Assembly (NCBI GenBank): GCA_020636025.1
Contig: JACJYQ010000008.1
Location: 186,001 to 250,000 of the forward strand
Length of the DNA stretch: 64,000 bases
Direction: 5' to 3'
Source: Lewinellaceae bacterium
GTDB lineage: Bacteria > Bacteroidota > Bacteroidia > Chitinophagales > Saprospiraceae
The notes beneath the pieces were generated by a model, which was given only the letters and a program-made list of their open reading frames with translations, was not told the origin of the DNA and ran no database searches. Below, one piece after another: positions 26,089 through 36,402 of the stretch. The translations under genes were made by a program, and so were the position numbers. The first letter of the stretch is position 1, and each line of letters begins with the position of its first letter.

Positions 26089-27744
26089 ATGCTCAAAAGT
26101 CTACACATCCGCAATTATGCACTGATCGACAGGCTGGAAATAAACTTTTCCCAAAATCTTACCATCATCACCGGTGAAACCGGAGCCGGCAAATCCATCC
26201 TATTGGGCGCCCTTGGATTGGTAATGGGCGAACGAGCCGATTCAAAGGTCTTTTACAACGATGCTGAAAAATGCATTGTAGAAGCTTTTTTTGATGTTGG
26301 CGCCTACGATCTTACATCCTTTTTCGAGCAGCATGAACTTGATTATGATCAGGAAGTAGTGATCAGGAGGGAACTATCCCCAACCGGTAAAAGCAGGGCT
26401 TTCATCAATGATACCCCGGTAAATAACCAGGTATTGCAAAGACTCACCGAGTCACTCATTGACCTGCATCAGCAATTTGATGTCCTGGATATTCATGATG
26501 TAAATTTTCAGTTGCGCATGATTGATGCCCTGGCTGATAATTTCGGTTTGCTGAAAGAGTATCAACAGGCCTATAAATCTTACTCCGGCGATAAGAAGCG
26601 TTTGGAGAATTTAATATCCCAAAGTGAGAAGGGTACTAAAGAACTGGAGTTTTTGCAATTTCAATTGGAAGAATTGCAACAGGCCAATCTCGAAAATGGC
26701 GAGCAGGACGAACTGGAGCAGGAATTGTCCAGGCTCAGCAATGCCGAGGAAATCAAGCGCTCCTATGGAACAGCTTTTAATTACCTGCTTCAATCGGAGC
26801 AAAATATCGCCGGTCAGCTTCAGGAAATAAGCAGAAGTCTGAACCAAACAAGTGCTGTTTCTCCAGAATTGGCATCATTGAGCAGCCGAATGGACTCCCT
26901 TGTACTTGATCTCCAGGACATCGCCAAGGAGTTCGAACGGATAAGTGAAACCACTGAACACGATCCTGAACGCATCGCTCAGGTTCAGGATCGACTGGAT
27001 ACAATCTACAAGTTACAGAAGAAACACGGTGTTTCTTCGCTGGAAGATCTATTGACCATTCAATCGGAGTTAGAAAAGCAAAGCGAAGGATTTGCCAATA
27101 TGGATTCAGAGATTAGCAGACTTCAGGAAAGTATCGACAAACAAGAAAGAGCATTAAAAGAAAAAGCAAGCAGCCTCAGTCAGCGTAGAAAAAAGATACC
27201 GGACGTTTTCGAAGCTCAGGTGCATAAAATGCTTGAGCAACTTTCTATGCCACACGCCAAACTGAAGGTCGACATTAAGGAATTGCCTGGTCTCTCCCCT
27301 ACCGGTATGGATGATGTTCAATTTCTGTTTGCCAGCAACGTGGGCTCAAAATATTTGCCCATCAGAGATGTGGCTTCCGGTGGTGAATTGTCCCGACTAA
27401 CGCTATGCACTAAGAGTCTTGTAGCGGATGCAATACCTTTACCTACCCTCATTTTTGACGAAATCGACTACGGAGTGAGCGGTGATGTTTCCCTCAAAAT
27501 GGGCAATATTCTGAAGGAACTCAGCAAGCGCCACCAGGTAGTGAGCATTACCCATACTCCTCAGATAGCAGCCCGTGCGGATGCGCATTATTTTGTGTAC
27601 AAAAAGATCACGGAAAACAGAAGCATTACCAACATTCGTTTGCTGGAGCCCGAGGACCGCATAAGAAGCATTGCGGTGATGCTGAGCGGCAACCCTCCAA
27701 GCGATGCTGCGCTTGCCACGGCCCGGGAACTTGTTCATCTCTGA
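26089..27744 (+). CDS. recN: DNA repair protein RecN
   Basis: 551 residues, the usual size. Walker A is GETGAGKS at residues 29-36. The family N-terminus is MLKSLHIRNYALIDRLEI. After coiled-coil arms, the C-terminal ABC half has the signature VASGGELSRLTLC, the Walker B segment LPTLIFDEIDYGVSGDV and the H-loop QVVSITHTPQIAARAD. RecN is an SMC-like protein that gathers DNA at double-strand breaks ahead of recombination. It stands alone between two unrelated genes. The ATG at 26089 is well placed. Confidence 0.97.
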   Translation: MLKSLHIRNYALIDRLEINFSQNLTIITGETGAGKSILLGALGLVMGERADSKVFYNDAEKCIVEAFFDVGAYDLTSFFEQHELDYDQEVVIRRELSPTGKSRAFINDTPVNNQVLQRLTESLIDLHQQFDVLDIHDVNFQLRMIDALADNFGLLKEYQQAYKSYSGDKKRLENLISQSEKGTKELEFLQFQLEELQQANLENGEQDELEQELSRLSNAEEIKRSYGTAFNYLLQSEQNIAGQLQEISRSLNQTSAVSPELASLSSRMDSLVLDLQDIAKEFERISETTEHDPERIAQVQDRLDTIYKLQKKHGVSSLEDLLTIQSELEKQSEGFANMDSEISRLQESIDKQERALKEKASSLSQRRKKIPDVFEAQVHKMLEQLSMPHAKLKVDIKELPGLSPTGMDDVQFLFASNVGSKYLPIRDVASGGELSRLTLCTKSLVADAIPLPTLIFDEIDYGVSGDVSLKMGNILKELSKRHQVVSITHTPQIAARADAHYFVYKKITENRSITNIRLLEPEDRIRSIAVMLSGNPPSDAALATARELVHL

Positions 27745-27907
27745 TAAAATGCCTTTTAGAACCAGAAGCTAAATTCTGGCTTACATCAGGCATTTTTCCA
27801 CAATTGATTTCTTCTTTTAATACAGGTTTTATACATTTAGGCGCCAAACAATGCAATTTGAGGCCGACCCTCAATTAACTCAAGTCAAACGCTTAAACTA
27901 CCTAGAA

Positions 27908-30900
27908 ATGAACCAATTTACCAGAATCATTGCAGCATTCTGCTGTATCTCCATTTGCATTTTCAGCGAAACATTTGCCCAAAACCTGGCCTTATCCACT
28001 CAAAATCCACCCGGATTGTATGTTTGCGGTATTGATCAGGTATCAGTAACGGTTCAAAACACCAATGGAAGCCCTGCCGCCACAAGTGTTCAGCTGGTGG
28101 CCATTCTGCCACTGGGTGTCACCTATGAACCGGGAACCGTAACAGGCGCTACAGAGTTCAATATCAGCAACTTAAGCAGTCCGGTTTTTGCGATGGCAGA
28201 CTTGCCCGGTGGGGCAACCAATACCGTCAGGTTTTCTATAAAAGCGGGTTGTTCGTTGGTAGGAGACATCAACAATGGTCAGGTATTTTCCAATACTTTC
28301 GTTGTGAATTATACGGGGGGCACCAAGCAGATCACATCCAACACCTTCATCATAGAAACGGGTTTGGCAAATTTAATTTCTGTAAACCCGGTAACTGCTG
28401 CAGGGGTGAAAGGCGACGTGATCATGCGTACCATTACCCTAAAAAACACCCGGGAAGGCCCTATCCACTCACTGTCATTTAGAGATCAGCATACAAGTGG
28501 CCTGAGTATTCAGGTTGTCGGTGCCATCAATGAAAATGACCAGGCAACGCTGTATACCGGTGAAATCCCCGGAAGTTACTTTACCCAGTTTGGCGATGGC
28601 GACGATCTCCTCGAGAACACGGACGGAGAAATTACCATTATAGAGAAAGTGACCATTACCGCTTGTGGTATACCCACTTACACAGCGAAATCTGATATCA
28701 TCGTTGGATGGGGTTGTGATGCCACTACCTGTAGAAGTGATAGTTTGATCGCCCAGATAAATATCCTACCTACCAATGAAAATCCGGATCTGACCTTTGT
28801 CCCGGTTCCACAGCGTCCGTTCAGCTATTGTGGAGACGTACCTTCTATGGAGGAGATCACAATTCACAATAATGGGCAATTACCTGCTTCAAATGTGGAA
28901 GTGATGGTATTTACCTACGATACTTTATTCATGGCATTCGATCCAAGCTCTTTCGAATGGAGTAATGACGGCGTAACCTGGACCCCTGTAAACATTCTTT
29001 CATCGTTCCCAACCCCCATCACTACTTGTGATATGAACGGGTATGTGCTGAGCGTAACGGCAGTTGTGCCTTTTGTAGATATAGCAGAAACAGTGAGGCT
29101 TCGGTATAAAACATACCACTGTGTGCCGGTATGTTACCCTTATGCGCCTTTCTCCGGCTTCACATACAAATATCCAAAAGCCTGCCCACCTCAGGCCTCA
29201 ACTACAGGATTGACAAACATTTTATCTGACACCAGTTTCCTACAGTTGAACAATGGGTTCACCTTTGATATTGGGCATTGCCTGGAAACTGATTCATTCT
29301 ATTCACTTGAATACTGGATCAAATCCAAAAGGCTGCTGATTGATACCGGTGTGATCAGGATTAATATAAACCTGCCAAAAGGCCTGAGTTTTGACCCAAG
29401 CTGCAACTTTAGCATCGATGGCCAAACACCACTTGATTTTGACATAAGTGTAAATGCACAGGGTACAACAACCATTGATGCCCTATTCGACCTGCCATTC
29501 TCCAGCGACTCGGTGGGTACAGATTTTTGCATTCAATACGTGTGTCAGCCTGACATGCCGTGCTTAAATTCTAACCCAACTTTCCCTCCAAGAAATACAA
29601 CAATAGACGCTTATCCGCCCGAAAACGATTGCAACGGATGTGAATTACCCATTTCATTGTCTTGTTCCATTCTCTTAGACTCCATGCAAGATTCCGATTG
29701 CGGCATAAGCGCCTGCGAGGTATTCACCATGGTTGTAGACGACTCCTGCAATGATGGAGGTGGCGGAATTGGAAGTGGGAGCGGAGACCTGGTAATTCTG
29801 GTTGGTTTTGATAGCTGGCGCCTTAACAAGGGCTTTCAGGATGACAACAACGACCGTCAGGCTGATAGCAACAACAAAGCCAATTCCCCTAACATTCGTC
29901 TCGACAGGTTTTTGGTCGGTGATACCATGAGAAACGAATTGCGTATTACGGTGCTTGCCGGACAACTTGAAGCCCTTGATTACAGATTCTTCCTCGAGTC
30001 TATGATGTCTGATTTCGGCGTTCAGGATGGAGATTCGATCAGTTTCTTCAAGGCACAGAATATGTTTACTAACTACGATTCTACCATATTCGTAGGTGGA
30101 AATGTGATTATCCAAAAATCAACCGGAGAAATGTACGAGTGTCCTGGATTCGGACCCAATATCCGCTCGGATCAACATACCGTAAATATTTCCATTCCGA
30201 ATATCAAACCAAAGCAGATTGTTGATAAAATGATCAGCATGTTTGATCAGTACCGGTTTGATATTAATAGTGCCATTGCAAGTGGTTGTGTACCACAGGG
30301 AACCACCCTCGAAGCCGGTGATCAGGTTTTCCTGCAGGCTGATTATAAATTTACCAACAATTTCACACCCGAAGGTTCCTCAACACCTCCTTTGGTCAAT
30401 TTCAGGACCTCCGTCTGTGATCAATTCAAAACCTTCTCATGGAAACTTGAAGACTTTTGTACCGTAAAACCGCTGCTTCAATTTTCCGGATTTATTGAAA
30501 CTTTTGTACCGGCAATCCAGAGACTGGAACCTTGTAAGCAATCCACAGAAATTGTCCCCTTTAATTACCGTCTTCGTATTGCCAGGGGCAATATGTTTCC
30601 TTTCGAGGTAAGACCAATAACCAGGATTACCCAATATTCGCATAGCTTGCCATTGGCAGTTGATCTACTGAAAAGTGAACTGGGCTTTTTGAGATTACAG
30701 GAAAATACAATTCTATTCAGTGGTGACACATTGCTTACCACCTCCAATGGCGGATTTATCAATTATCAACTGGATGATTTTTTCGACGATGCGCTTGATG
30801 AAGGCTATTCGATGGAGATAAACACGGTATTCGATACCATTTGCGGATATGAGGGCGCCAGTTTTGGTCAAACCAATGTTGGAGTACACTATTCAGACAT

Positions 30901-33868
30901 GTGCCTGCACAATCCTGTTGATGTAGTATATGAACTGCCAAACCCAAACAGTTATGTCAGTGGTAGTCCACAGCTTGACTTCTTCAATGTTGGCTTAAAT
31001 ACAGTCTTTATTCAAACCAATGATGTTGAGCTTGACTTCACCATCAGAAATGCATCTCCGGTGACAGCGTTGAATGCCTGGATCATTATCGATTCAGACA
31101 ATAACCTGACCGACCTTGAGTTGTTTATTGTCGATCCTCCTAATCTTGTTCCAGTACCGCAGATTGGTGGTGTTTATCAGCTGGATTCGTTGCCAGCGTT
31201 TGCGCAGCCATTCTTTAAATTGAGAGCAAAGAGCATCAGTTGCGGCCCCTTCACAGTAAACTATCGCTTTGGCTGGGGCTGTACGCCAACCTTCAACGAA
31301 CGGCCTTTGGCTTGTGGTGAATTTATGGGTTCAGTAGAAATACGCCCCCAAATCCCAGAGTTGGAATTGATCATTCTGAAGGAGCAATCTCCCCTGGTTT
31401 TGTGTAGCCCATCAGACGATTTTGAATTTGAAATACTCAATGCCAATGAAGGCTCTGCTTATAATGTGGTGCCGAGCGTGAAGTTGCCGCAAGGCTTTAT
31501 CATAGTTCCCGGCTCCTCGCGTTTGTCATTCCCTGCCGGTGTAGGGGCACCCATTAATATGCCCGACCCGGTTCAGCTTCCAGGCAATGTTTATCAATTT
31601 GATCCCCAGGCTGTTTCTCCCACTCTCGCTCAAAATGGCCTTGTAAGTTTTGAGCAGGAACCTCTCAATGCCATGCGGATTCTGTTTAAAATCCAAGCCG
31701 AATGTGGTGCAGTGGCAAATGCACAACCGATTTACGGGGCAGAAGCAATCCAACCTTGTGGACTGGCGTCGAATCGCCTGAGAAAACCTGGACAACCAAT
31801 TGCTATAAATGGAGTAAATGCTGTTAATGAAGCCGTCGCCAATCTGAGCTTTGCCGATCCTAACCACAGCATTGGCTGCGGAGAAGTCGTGGAATTATCG
31901 GCCAGCATCCAACTGGACGGGCCTGCTTCCGCAGGAGATAGCATTTATGTTTCACTGCCTTCCGGAACCTCGTATGTAAGTGGATCTTACATGCCAGGCG
32001 CCAATGCTCCTACTCAGCAGCCAAGTATTTCTGGGCAGTCTTTGCAATGGCCGATTCCAACCAATTTGGGGAATAACGCCATTCTTACATTTACCTTCAG
32101 TGTTCGTTATGATGATCCTGCCGGGTGTATAGATAAGTTTGTTACACTGCAAACAAGGGAAAAAACGCAAGCTCAATGTATGAATGTTCAATGTCCGGTT
32201 TATGTAGCCAGCAGTGAAGCTCTGCTGAACCTCACGGCTGAGAATCCGGAAATGCAATTGAACAATTTCCAGTTACAAACGGATATTAGTGGACAAACCG
32301 GATTCACAGCCAACCTGGAAAATTTGGGAAATGCAGCAGCATCCAATCCGGTAGTTCAAATTTATCACGATCAGAATGGCAACGGAGTGATAGATCCAAC
32401 AGACCCATTGGTAAGTACTGTAAGTTTGAATGGCACTACCCTGATTCCGGGTACTACCATTGGCATTAATGGCGATCTGAACAATCTGGATCCTTCAGCC
32501 TATTGCAGTTTGATCGCCCTTATTCCTGCCGAAGAGAACTGCGCTTGCGATGACAAGGTGTTCCCATTGGATGGCAATCAGGTGGTTACTTCAGGCATTG
32601 GTTTGTGTAACCCACAAATGGTTTCTGTTGGCACCGATAGTATTGCAGGTAATACATACACCTGGCTTACAACAGGTGGTATTGGCTGTCCTACTTGTGC
32701 AAATACCACTTACACACCTGGTCCGGATGTGATGCCTGGCGACTTGATTACGCTTGTTTTAATAGAACAAACAGGCACTTGCGAAATCGAGCGACGTTTT
32801 GACATCCAGTTTGGCGGTTCATTTGGCATTGAGACTACGGATCTCACCATTTGCGAAGGCCAATCAGCCACGCTGGAGGCAACACCCGGCGGTTCAAATT
32901 ATAACTGGTCGGGGCCGGGAATTACCAATCCAAACCAGCAAACCCAGGTTGTATCGCCAATTGGCAACACCAATTACAGCGTAACGGTGACCTTCGCGGA
33001 TGGGTGTACTGGCACTGGATCAGTAACGGTTTTTGTTGACCCTGCGATCAACATTTCTATTGAAAAAACAACTTGTGCAGGTACTCCTATTCAATTGTTT
33101 GATGGCTTAATAACGGATGTTGCAGGAGTATATACCGGCACCTTAGCTTCTGCTAATGGCTGTGACACTTTAGTTACTGTAACCCTCACCGTGCCAGAAA
33201 TGAATACTGAAACCATTTACACAGGATGTGAAGGTGACACACTTTTAATCAATAGCATAGAATACACGACCAGCGGTACAAACTGTACGGATTACACTAC
33301 ATCCAATGGCTGCGACAGTACCCATTGTGATATAGTCACTTTTTTCCCAAATCCAAACCTTCCGGCGCAGGACTCTGTGATTGTGCAGGCAGGTACGGAA
33401 ATCACATTGGATGGACCAAGTGGCTTTGACAGTTACAGCTGGTCTCCGGAGGGCTCGCACCTATCCTGTTCAGATTGTGAAGATCCGATTGCAACGCCAG
33501 ATTCCACGACTAATTTCATACTTACGGTAACGGATAACCATGGATGCAGGGACAGTGTAACATACCGCGTAGTAACCTGTGATGTAGATAAGTATTTGGA
33601 AATTGTACCCAATGCCTTCACCCCGAACAATGATGGCTACAATGACTTTTTCAGACCAGTACCTACTGAAGGGGCTGAAATGATTGTTTCACTTCAGGTG
33701 TATAACCGCTGGGGAACCAAGATTTATGAAGGTAATGGAGCAGGCGCCGCCTGGAATGGCAAGGTAAATGGAAAGGACGCAAGTTCTGATGTTTACGTGT
33801 ACATTCTGGTGGTTGAGTGCAATGGGGTGCAGCGCCAGAAACACGGGGAGATCAGTTTGCTCCGCTAG
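27908..33868 (+). CDS. Giant secreted DUF11-like protein with gliding-motility C-terminal domain
   Basis: About 1,986 residues from the ATG at 27908, which starts a signal peptide (IIAAFCCISICIFSETFAQ); the upstream ATG at 27851 adds 19 residues without signal character. The body contains many beta-sandwich modules of the DUF11 / Ig-like type: LPLGVTYEPGTVTG, LPKGLSFDPS, LPSGTSYVSGSY and LPQGFIIVPGS, each the 'sum of conserved repeat' pattern found in surface adhesins. Near the C-terminus there are two SprB-like or PKD-like units (CEGQSATLEATPGG, CEGDTLLINS). The CHU_C domain follows: VPNAFTPNNDGYNDFF, LQVYNRWGTKIYEG, SSDVYVYILVVE. It is exported by T9SS and probably surface-bound. A perfect hairpin follows. 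Confidence 0.92.
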   Translation: MNQFTRIIAAFCCISICIFSETFAQNLALSTQNPPGLYVCGIDQVSVTVQNTNGSPAATSVQLVAILPLGVTYEPGTVTGATEFNISNLSSPVFAMADLPGGATNTVRFSIKAGCSLVGDINNGQVFSNTFVVNYTGGTKQITSNTFIIETGLANLISVNPVTAAGVKGDVIMRTITLKNTREGPIHSLSFRDQHTSGLSIQVVGAINENDQATLYTGEIPGSYFTQFGDGDDLLENTDGEITIIEKVTITACGIPTYTAKSDIIVGWGCDATTCRSDSLIAQINILPTNENPDLTFVPVPQRPFSYCGDVPSMEEITIHNNGQLPASNVEVMVFTYDTLFMAFDPSSFEWSNDGVTWTPVNILSSFPTPITTCDMNGYVLSVTAVVPFVDIAETVRLRYKTYHCVPVCYPYAPFSGFTYKYPKACPPQASTTGLTNILSDTSFLQLNNGFTFDIGHCLETDSFYSLEYWIKSKRLLIDTGVIRININLPKGLSFDPSCNFSIDGQTPLDFDISVNAQGTTTIDALFDLPFSSDSVGTDFCIQYVCQPDMPCLNSNPTFPPRNTTIDAYPPENDCNGCELPISLSCSILLDSMQDSDCGISACEVFTMVVDDSCNDGGGGIGSGSGDLVILVGFDSWRLNKGFQDDNNDRQADSNNKANSPNIRLDRFLVGDTMRNELRITVLAGQLEALDYRFFLESMMSDFGVQDGDSISFFKAQNMFTNYDSTIFVGGNVIIQKSTGEMYECPGFGPNIRSDQHTVNISIPNIKPKQIVDKMISMFDQYRFDINSAIASGCVPQGTTLEAGDQVFLQADYKFTNNFTPEGSSTPPLVNFRTSVCDQFKTFSWKLEDFCTVKPLLQFSGFIETFVPAIQRLEPCKQSTEIVPFNYRLRIARGNMFPFEVRPITRITQYSHSLPLAVDLLKSELGFLRLQENTILFSGDTLLTTSNGGFINYQLDDFFDDALDEGYSMEINTVFDTICGYEGASFGQTNVGVHYSDMCLHNPVDVVYELPNPNSYVSGSPQLDFFNVGLNTVFIQTNDVELDFTIRNASPVTALNAWIIIDSDNNLTDLELFIVDPPNLVPVPQIGGVYQLDSLPAFAQPFFKLRAKSISCGPFTVNYRFGWGCTPTFNERPLACGEFMGSVEIRPQIPELELIILKEQSPLVLCSPSDDFEFEILNANEGSAYNVVPSVKLPQGFIIVPGSSRLSFPAGVGAPINMPDPVQLPGNVYQFDPQAVSPTLAQNGLVSFEQEPLNAMRILFKIQAECGAVANAQPIYGAEAIQPCGLASNRLRKPGQPIAINGVNAVNEAVANLSFADPNHSIGCGEVVELSASIQLDGPASAGDSIYVSLPSGTSYVSGSYMPGANAPTQQPSISGQSLQWPIPTNLGNNAILTFTFSVRYDDPAGCIDKFVTLQTREKTQAQCMNVQCPVYVASSEALLNLTAENPEMQLNNFQLQTDISGQTGFTANLENLGNAAASNPVVQIYHDQNGNGVIDPTDPLVSTVSLNGTTLIPGTTIGINGDLNNLDPSAYCSLIALIPAEENCACDDKVFPLDGNQVVTSGIGLCNPQMVSVGTDSIAGNTYTWLTTGGIGCPTCANTTYTPGPDVMPGDLITLVLIEQTGTCEIERRFDIQFGGSFGIETTDLTICEGQSATLEATPGGSNYNWSGPGITNPNQQTQVVSPIGNTNYSVTVTFADGCTGTGSVTVFVDPAINISIEKTTCAGTPIQLFDGLITDVAGVYTGTLASANGCDTLVTVTLTVPEMNTETIYTGCEGDTLLINSIEYTTSGTNCTDYTTSNGCDSTHCDIVTFFPNPNLPAQDSVIVQAGTEITLDGPSGFDSYSWSPEGSHLSCSDCEDPIATPDSTTNFILTVTDNHGCRDSVTYRVVTCDVDKYLEIVPNAFTPNNDGYNDFFRPVPTEGAEMIVSLQVYNRWGTKIYEGNGAGAAWNGKVNGKDASSDVYVYILVVECNGVQRQKHGEISLLR

Positions 33869-33889
33869 TTAATGTACATATCATGCCAA

Positions 33890-33920
33890 TTGACGGGGTG
33901 ACTTTGAGTCACCCCGTCAA
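33890..33920. terminator. Perfect 14-bp hairpin after the giant CHU_C gene
   Basis: TTGACGGGGTGACT (33890-33903) pairs exactly with 33907-33920 around a 3-nt loop. No T-run follows on the plus strand, so it may act as an mRNA-stabilising stem or a factor-dependent end. It lies 20 bp before the next small gene. Confidence 0.7.
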
Positions 33921-33939
33921 TAATACAGGAAATACATAT

Positions 33940-34221
33940 ATGCGTATCATAGGAAATATAGAACATCCCTCACTGAAAATCACTGTTTTCAAAATGGAAG
34001 GCAGGACAAGCGTGAAGTTTGAAAACGCTCAATATGAGCAAACCTATAAACTGGGAGAAGATGATCGTTTCAGCGACCTGGAAAACATAAGCAAGCTGAT
34101 TGACCAGGCATTTATTGCGGATGTATTAAACGGGATGAAGCAAATGCATCAAACTCGCTTGAGTGCTGTATCCAGGGCTTACCCGGCAACAGAAACAGAG
34201 GAGTTTGAAGAGATCATTTAG
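33940..34221 (+). CDS. Short conserved Bacteroidota protein of unknown function
   Basis: 93 residues from the ATG at 33940 (MRIIGNIEHPSLKITVFKME). The open frame extends upstream through the hairpin and the end of the giant gene, which is not plausible coding. The pattern IEHPSLKITVF, TSVKFENAQYEQTYKLGEDD and LIDQAFIADVLNGMKQMH is, from memory, that of a small family in Bacteroidota, usually annotated as hypothetical. A short beta sheet is followed by helices and an acidic tail. There is no signal peptide or membrane segment. Function unknown. Confidence 0.7.
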   Translation: MRIIGNIEHPSLKITVFKMEGRTSVKFENAQYEQTYKLGEDDRFSDLENISKLIDQAFIADVLNGMKQMHQTRLSAVSRAYPATETEEFEEII

Positions 34222-34266
34222 GTTTGGCAAGCAACCTTGACTACCAATAGGCTTGTATTTATTTCC

Positions 34267-34316
34267 CGCAGATTTTACGCAGATTTGTTTCGCAGATTTT
34301 ACACAGAAAGTCTGCG
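34267..34316. repeat. CAGATT-family dispersed repeat
   Basis: 50 bp starting CGCAGATTTTACGCAGATTT and ending in AGTCTGCG, so the outer ends can pair. It differs from the copy at 41037-41086 at only a few bases and lies between a small plus-strand gene and the hydroxylase gene. Confidence 0.85.
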
Positions 34317-34354
34317 CGAAACCAGGTGTGCAAACTTAAAATACAACTACGGTA

Positions 34355-35227
34355 CTACGATTTCTTTTGAAATGGTTTTAAAACCTGACTCAGGAATCCA
34401 TGCGGGTATTCATCTACCTCGTCAAAACCAAGGGTAATATCCCGGCCATCTTTTGGCATCCAAACGGTGCCAAATATATAGTCCCAAAGAGAAAGTGTGA
34501 GTCCATAATTAACTCCGTGACTCCCCTCCGGCAATTCCTTGGAATGATGCCAAATATGCATCTGGGGGCTATTAAAGATGTATTTCAATGGACCAAGTGG
34601 CAAAAAGATATTGGCATGATTGAGATGTCCAATTACAATGGTAAACAGGTGTACAAGGATAAAATCCTGTATCCCAAATCCAATCATGGCTAATGGCATG
34701 TATTCAATGGTGCGGTACACGATGGTTTCCATAAAATGATAGCGCAGGTGGGCTGCAAACCCCATTTCCCGAACCGAATGGTGCACTTTATGAAACTGCC
34801 AAAGCCAGGGCGATCGATGCAATAAGCGATGCGTATTCCACTGGATAAAATCCCTTATGACAAATAGTATCAACAACTGTGTCCAATGGGGCAAGGTGGA
34901 TACATTGATGGCAACCAAATTTTGAATACCCAAAAGGGAATACAATAGGTCATTAAACACATGGACAAATACATCTGACAACGCCGCATAGCCAATTAAT
35001 CCAAAGAGGAAAAAATTGAAAAACATATAGAATGCATCCAGCCAAAAATCTTCCCGAATGCGCGCCTGATTTTTCCTCCAGGGGAAAGCCAGTTCCAGCA
35101 AATAAACAAGCACAGAAATGGCGATCAGCCAATAGAAGTAATTGCTCCAGTGTGGAGTGCTTATTTCATGCCGCAGATACCTGGCATATCCTTCAAATGA
35201 GTTTTGAAATATTTGCCAATATTCCAT
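34355..35227 (-). CDS. Sterol desaturase / fatty acid hydroxylase family membrane enzyme
   Basis: 290 residues from the ATG at 35225-35227; a TTG three codons earlier is less likely. Several membrane helices surround a di-iron histidine set: HRLLH, HKVHH, the middle His in HLRYHFMET, HLNHAN and HIWHH, which together match the eight-histidine pattern of the family. Members hydroxylate or desaturate fatty acids, sterols or carotenoids with oxygen. The substrate cannot be told. It is the last gene of an apparent operon, 18 bp after the dihaem cytochrome gene. The family is integral to the inner membrane, and electron supply by the neighbouring cytochrome is conceivable but unproven. Confidence 0.92.
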   Translation of the reverse strand: MEYWQIFQNSFEGYARYLRHEISTPHWSNYFYWLIAISVLVYLLELAFPWRKNQARIREDFWLDAFYMFFNFFLFGLIGYAALSDVFVHVFNDLLYSLLGIQNLVAINVSTLPHWTQLLILFVIRDFIQWNTHRLLHRSPWLWQFHKVHHSVREMGFAAHLRYHFMETIVYRTIEYMPLAMIGFGIQDFILVHLFTIVIGHLNHANIFLPLGPLKYIFNSPQMHIWHHSKELPEGSHGVNYGLTLSLWDYIFGTVWMPKDGRDITLGFDEVDEYPHGFLSQVLKPFQKKS

Positions 35228-35245
35228 ACCGCTCAATTTAGGCGA

Positions 35246-36400
35246 TTATTTTGTCTTTGCCTTCTGAAAGTCCTTAATGGGACCAAAAGGCCCGTATTTG
35301 TGCTGCTCTTCCGAAAATGGATCAGCATAAGGACCAAAAGGATGGTCGAATGGCTTTTTGGAAATATCTGGCCAATCGAGGTCCAGGAAAGGATGCTTCG
35401 GACGATCCCGGGAATCTACATAAGCGGCAACATCCCAGGCTTCCTCATCGCTGAGCTGTGGATTTTCATAGGTGGCTCCAAAAGGCATATTGGCCTTTAC
35501 GTAAGATGCAAATCTGGAAAGTCTGAAAAGCCCGGCAGCCTGGTTATAGCTTCCTGCCCCCCAAAGTGGCGGGTAACTTCTTGGACTCCCTGGGATTACA
35601 AGCCCCTGACCATCTGAGCCGTGACAGGAGGCACACTGCCTGTCATACACGGCTTTGCCTAGTACCGGATCAGCTGCTCTGTCAAGCAAAGGAAGATCTA
35701 CCAAACCTTTACCTTTTGGTGATTCGCCTTTAGGAATTCCTGTCCCCAACCATTGCATATAGGCCACCATTGCCTTCATTTCATGGCTGGTGGTATCCAG
35801 GGGCTGTCCGTTCAGACTGCGTTCAAAACAATCGTTGATGCGCTTGGGAATTGTTTCCAGTTGACCGGAACGACCGCGTATTTTTGGGTAAATACTTTGA
35901 ACAGCTGAATAATTGTTTCCAAAAGCCTTAGTTCCAGCATCCAGGTGGCAATTTTGACAGTTCAGGCTATTTATGGATGAAGGTCTTACTATTCCGTGTT
36001 CCCCAAAATAATCCTGGGTTCTGGCAATCAAATCTCTGCCATATTGTATCAGGTCGGCATCCGGATCGGTTTCAGCCAGAAAAACATTGGGGGCCTGCCA
36101 GATCTTTTCTTTGTCATAAACCGGGAATAATTTCTCGCGGGTTTTGGCCAGATTTGAATTTTCACTGGAAATTTCTTTGGCGTACATACTCAGGGTACCG
36201 CCAACCAGCAACAGAACCAGTATCCACAACATGCTGCGAACTCTGGTCAGGAACAAACGCTGTCTGAGGCATCGCGAATTCAACTCTGGATCCTCGGCTA
36301 TTTTATGCGAATAAAGATTAATGCTCGAAGACACGCCAATGATGCCCAAACCCAGGCTGAGAACCACTAAACCTAATATGGGATATAATTCAGTGCTCAT
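35246..36400 (-). CDS. Membrane-anchored dihaem cytochrome c, TsdA-like
   Basis: 384 residues. Two N-terminal membrane helices (about residues 6-26 and 55-72) are followed by two cytochrome c domains. Haem 1 is CQNCH at 148-152, and 39 residues after its histidine comes Cys191 in RINDCFERSLNG. Thiosulfate dehydrogenase TsdA and SoxA carry their cysteine haem ligand in this position and motif. Haem 2 is CASCH at 256-260, with Met305 (KANMPFG) as the likely distal ligand. TsdA joins two thiosulfates to tetrathionate or runs the reverse. Unlike soluble TsdA, this protein is anchored by two helices. It starts 2 bp after the rhodanese stop, which fits a sulfur-related role. Confidence 0.88.
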   Translation of the reverse strand: MSTELYPILGLVVLSLGLGIIGVSSSINLYSHKIAEDPELNSRCLRQRLFLTRVRSMLWILVLLLVGGTLSMYAKEISSENSNLAKTREKLFPVYDKEKIWQAPNVFLAETDPDADLIQYGRDLIARTQDYFGEHGIVRPSSINSLNCQNCHLDAGTKAFGNNYSAVQSIYPKIRGRSGQLETIPKRINDCFERSLNGQPLDTTSHEMKAMVAYMQWLGTGIPKGESPKGKGLVDLPLLDRAADPVLGKAVYDRQCASCHGSDGQGLVIPGSPRSYPPLWGAGSYNQAAGLFRLSRFASYVKANMPFGATYENPQLSDEEAWDVAAYVDSRDRPKHPFLDLDWPDISKKPFDHPFGPYADPFSEEQHKYGPFGPIKDFQKAKTK

Positions 36401-36402
36401 AA

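Noticed and set aside
33817..33939. Upstream extension of the small gene at 33940
   Set aside because: It overlaps the end of the giant gene in another frame and reads through a perfect hairpin, so the ATG at 33940 is used instead.
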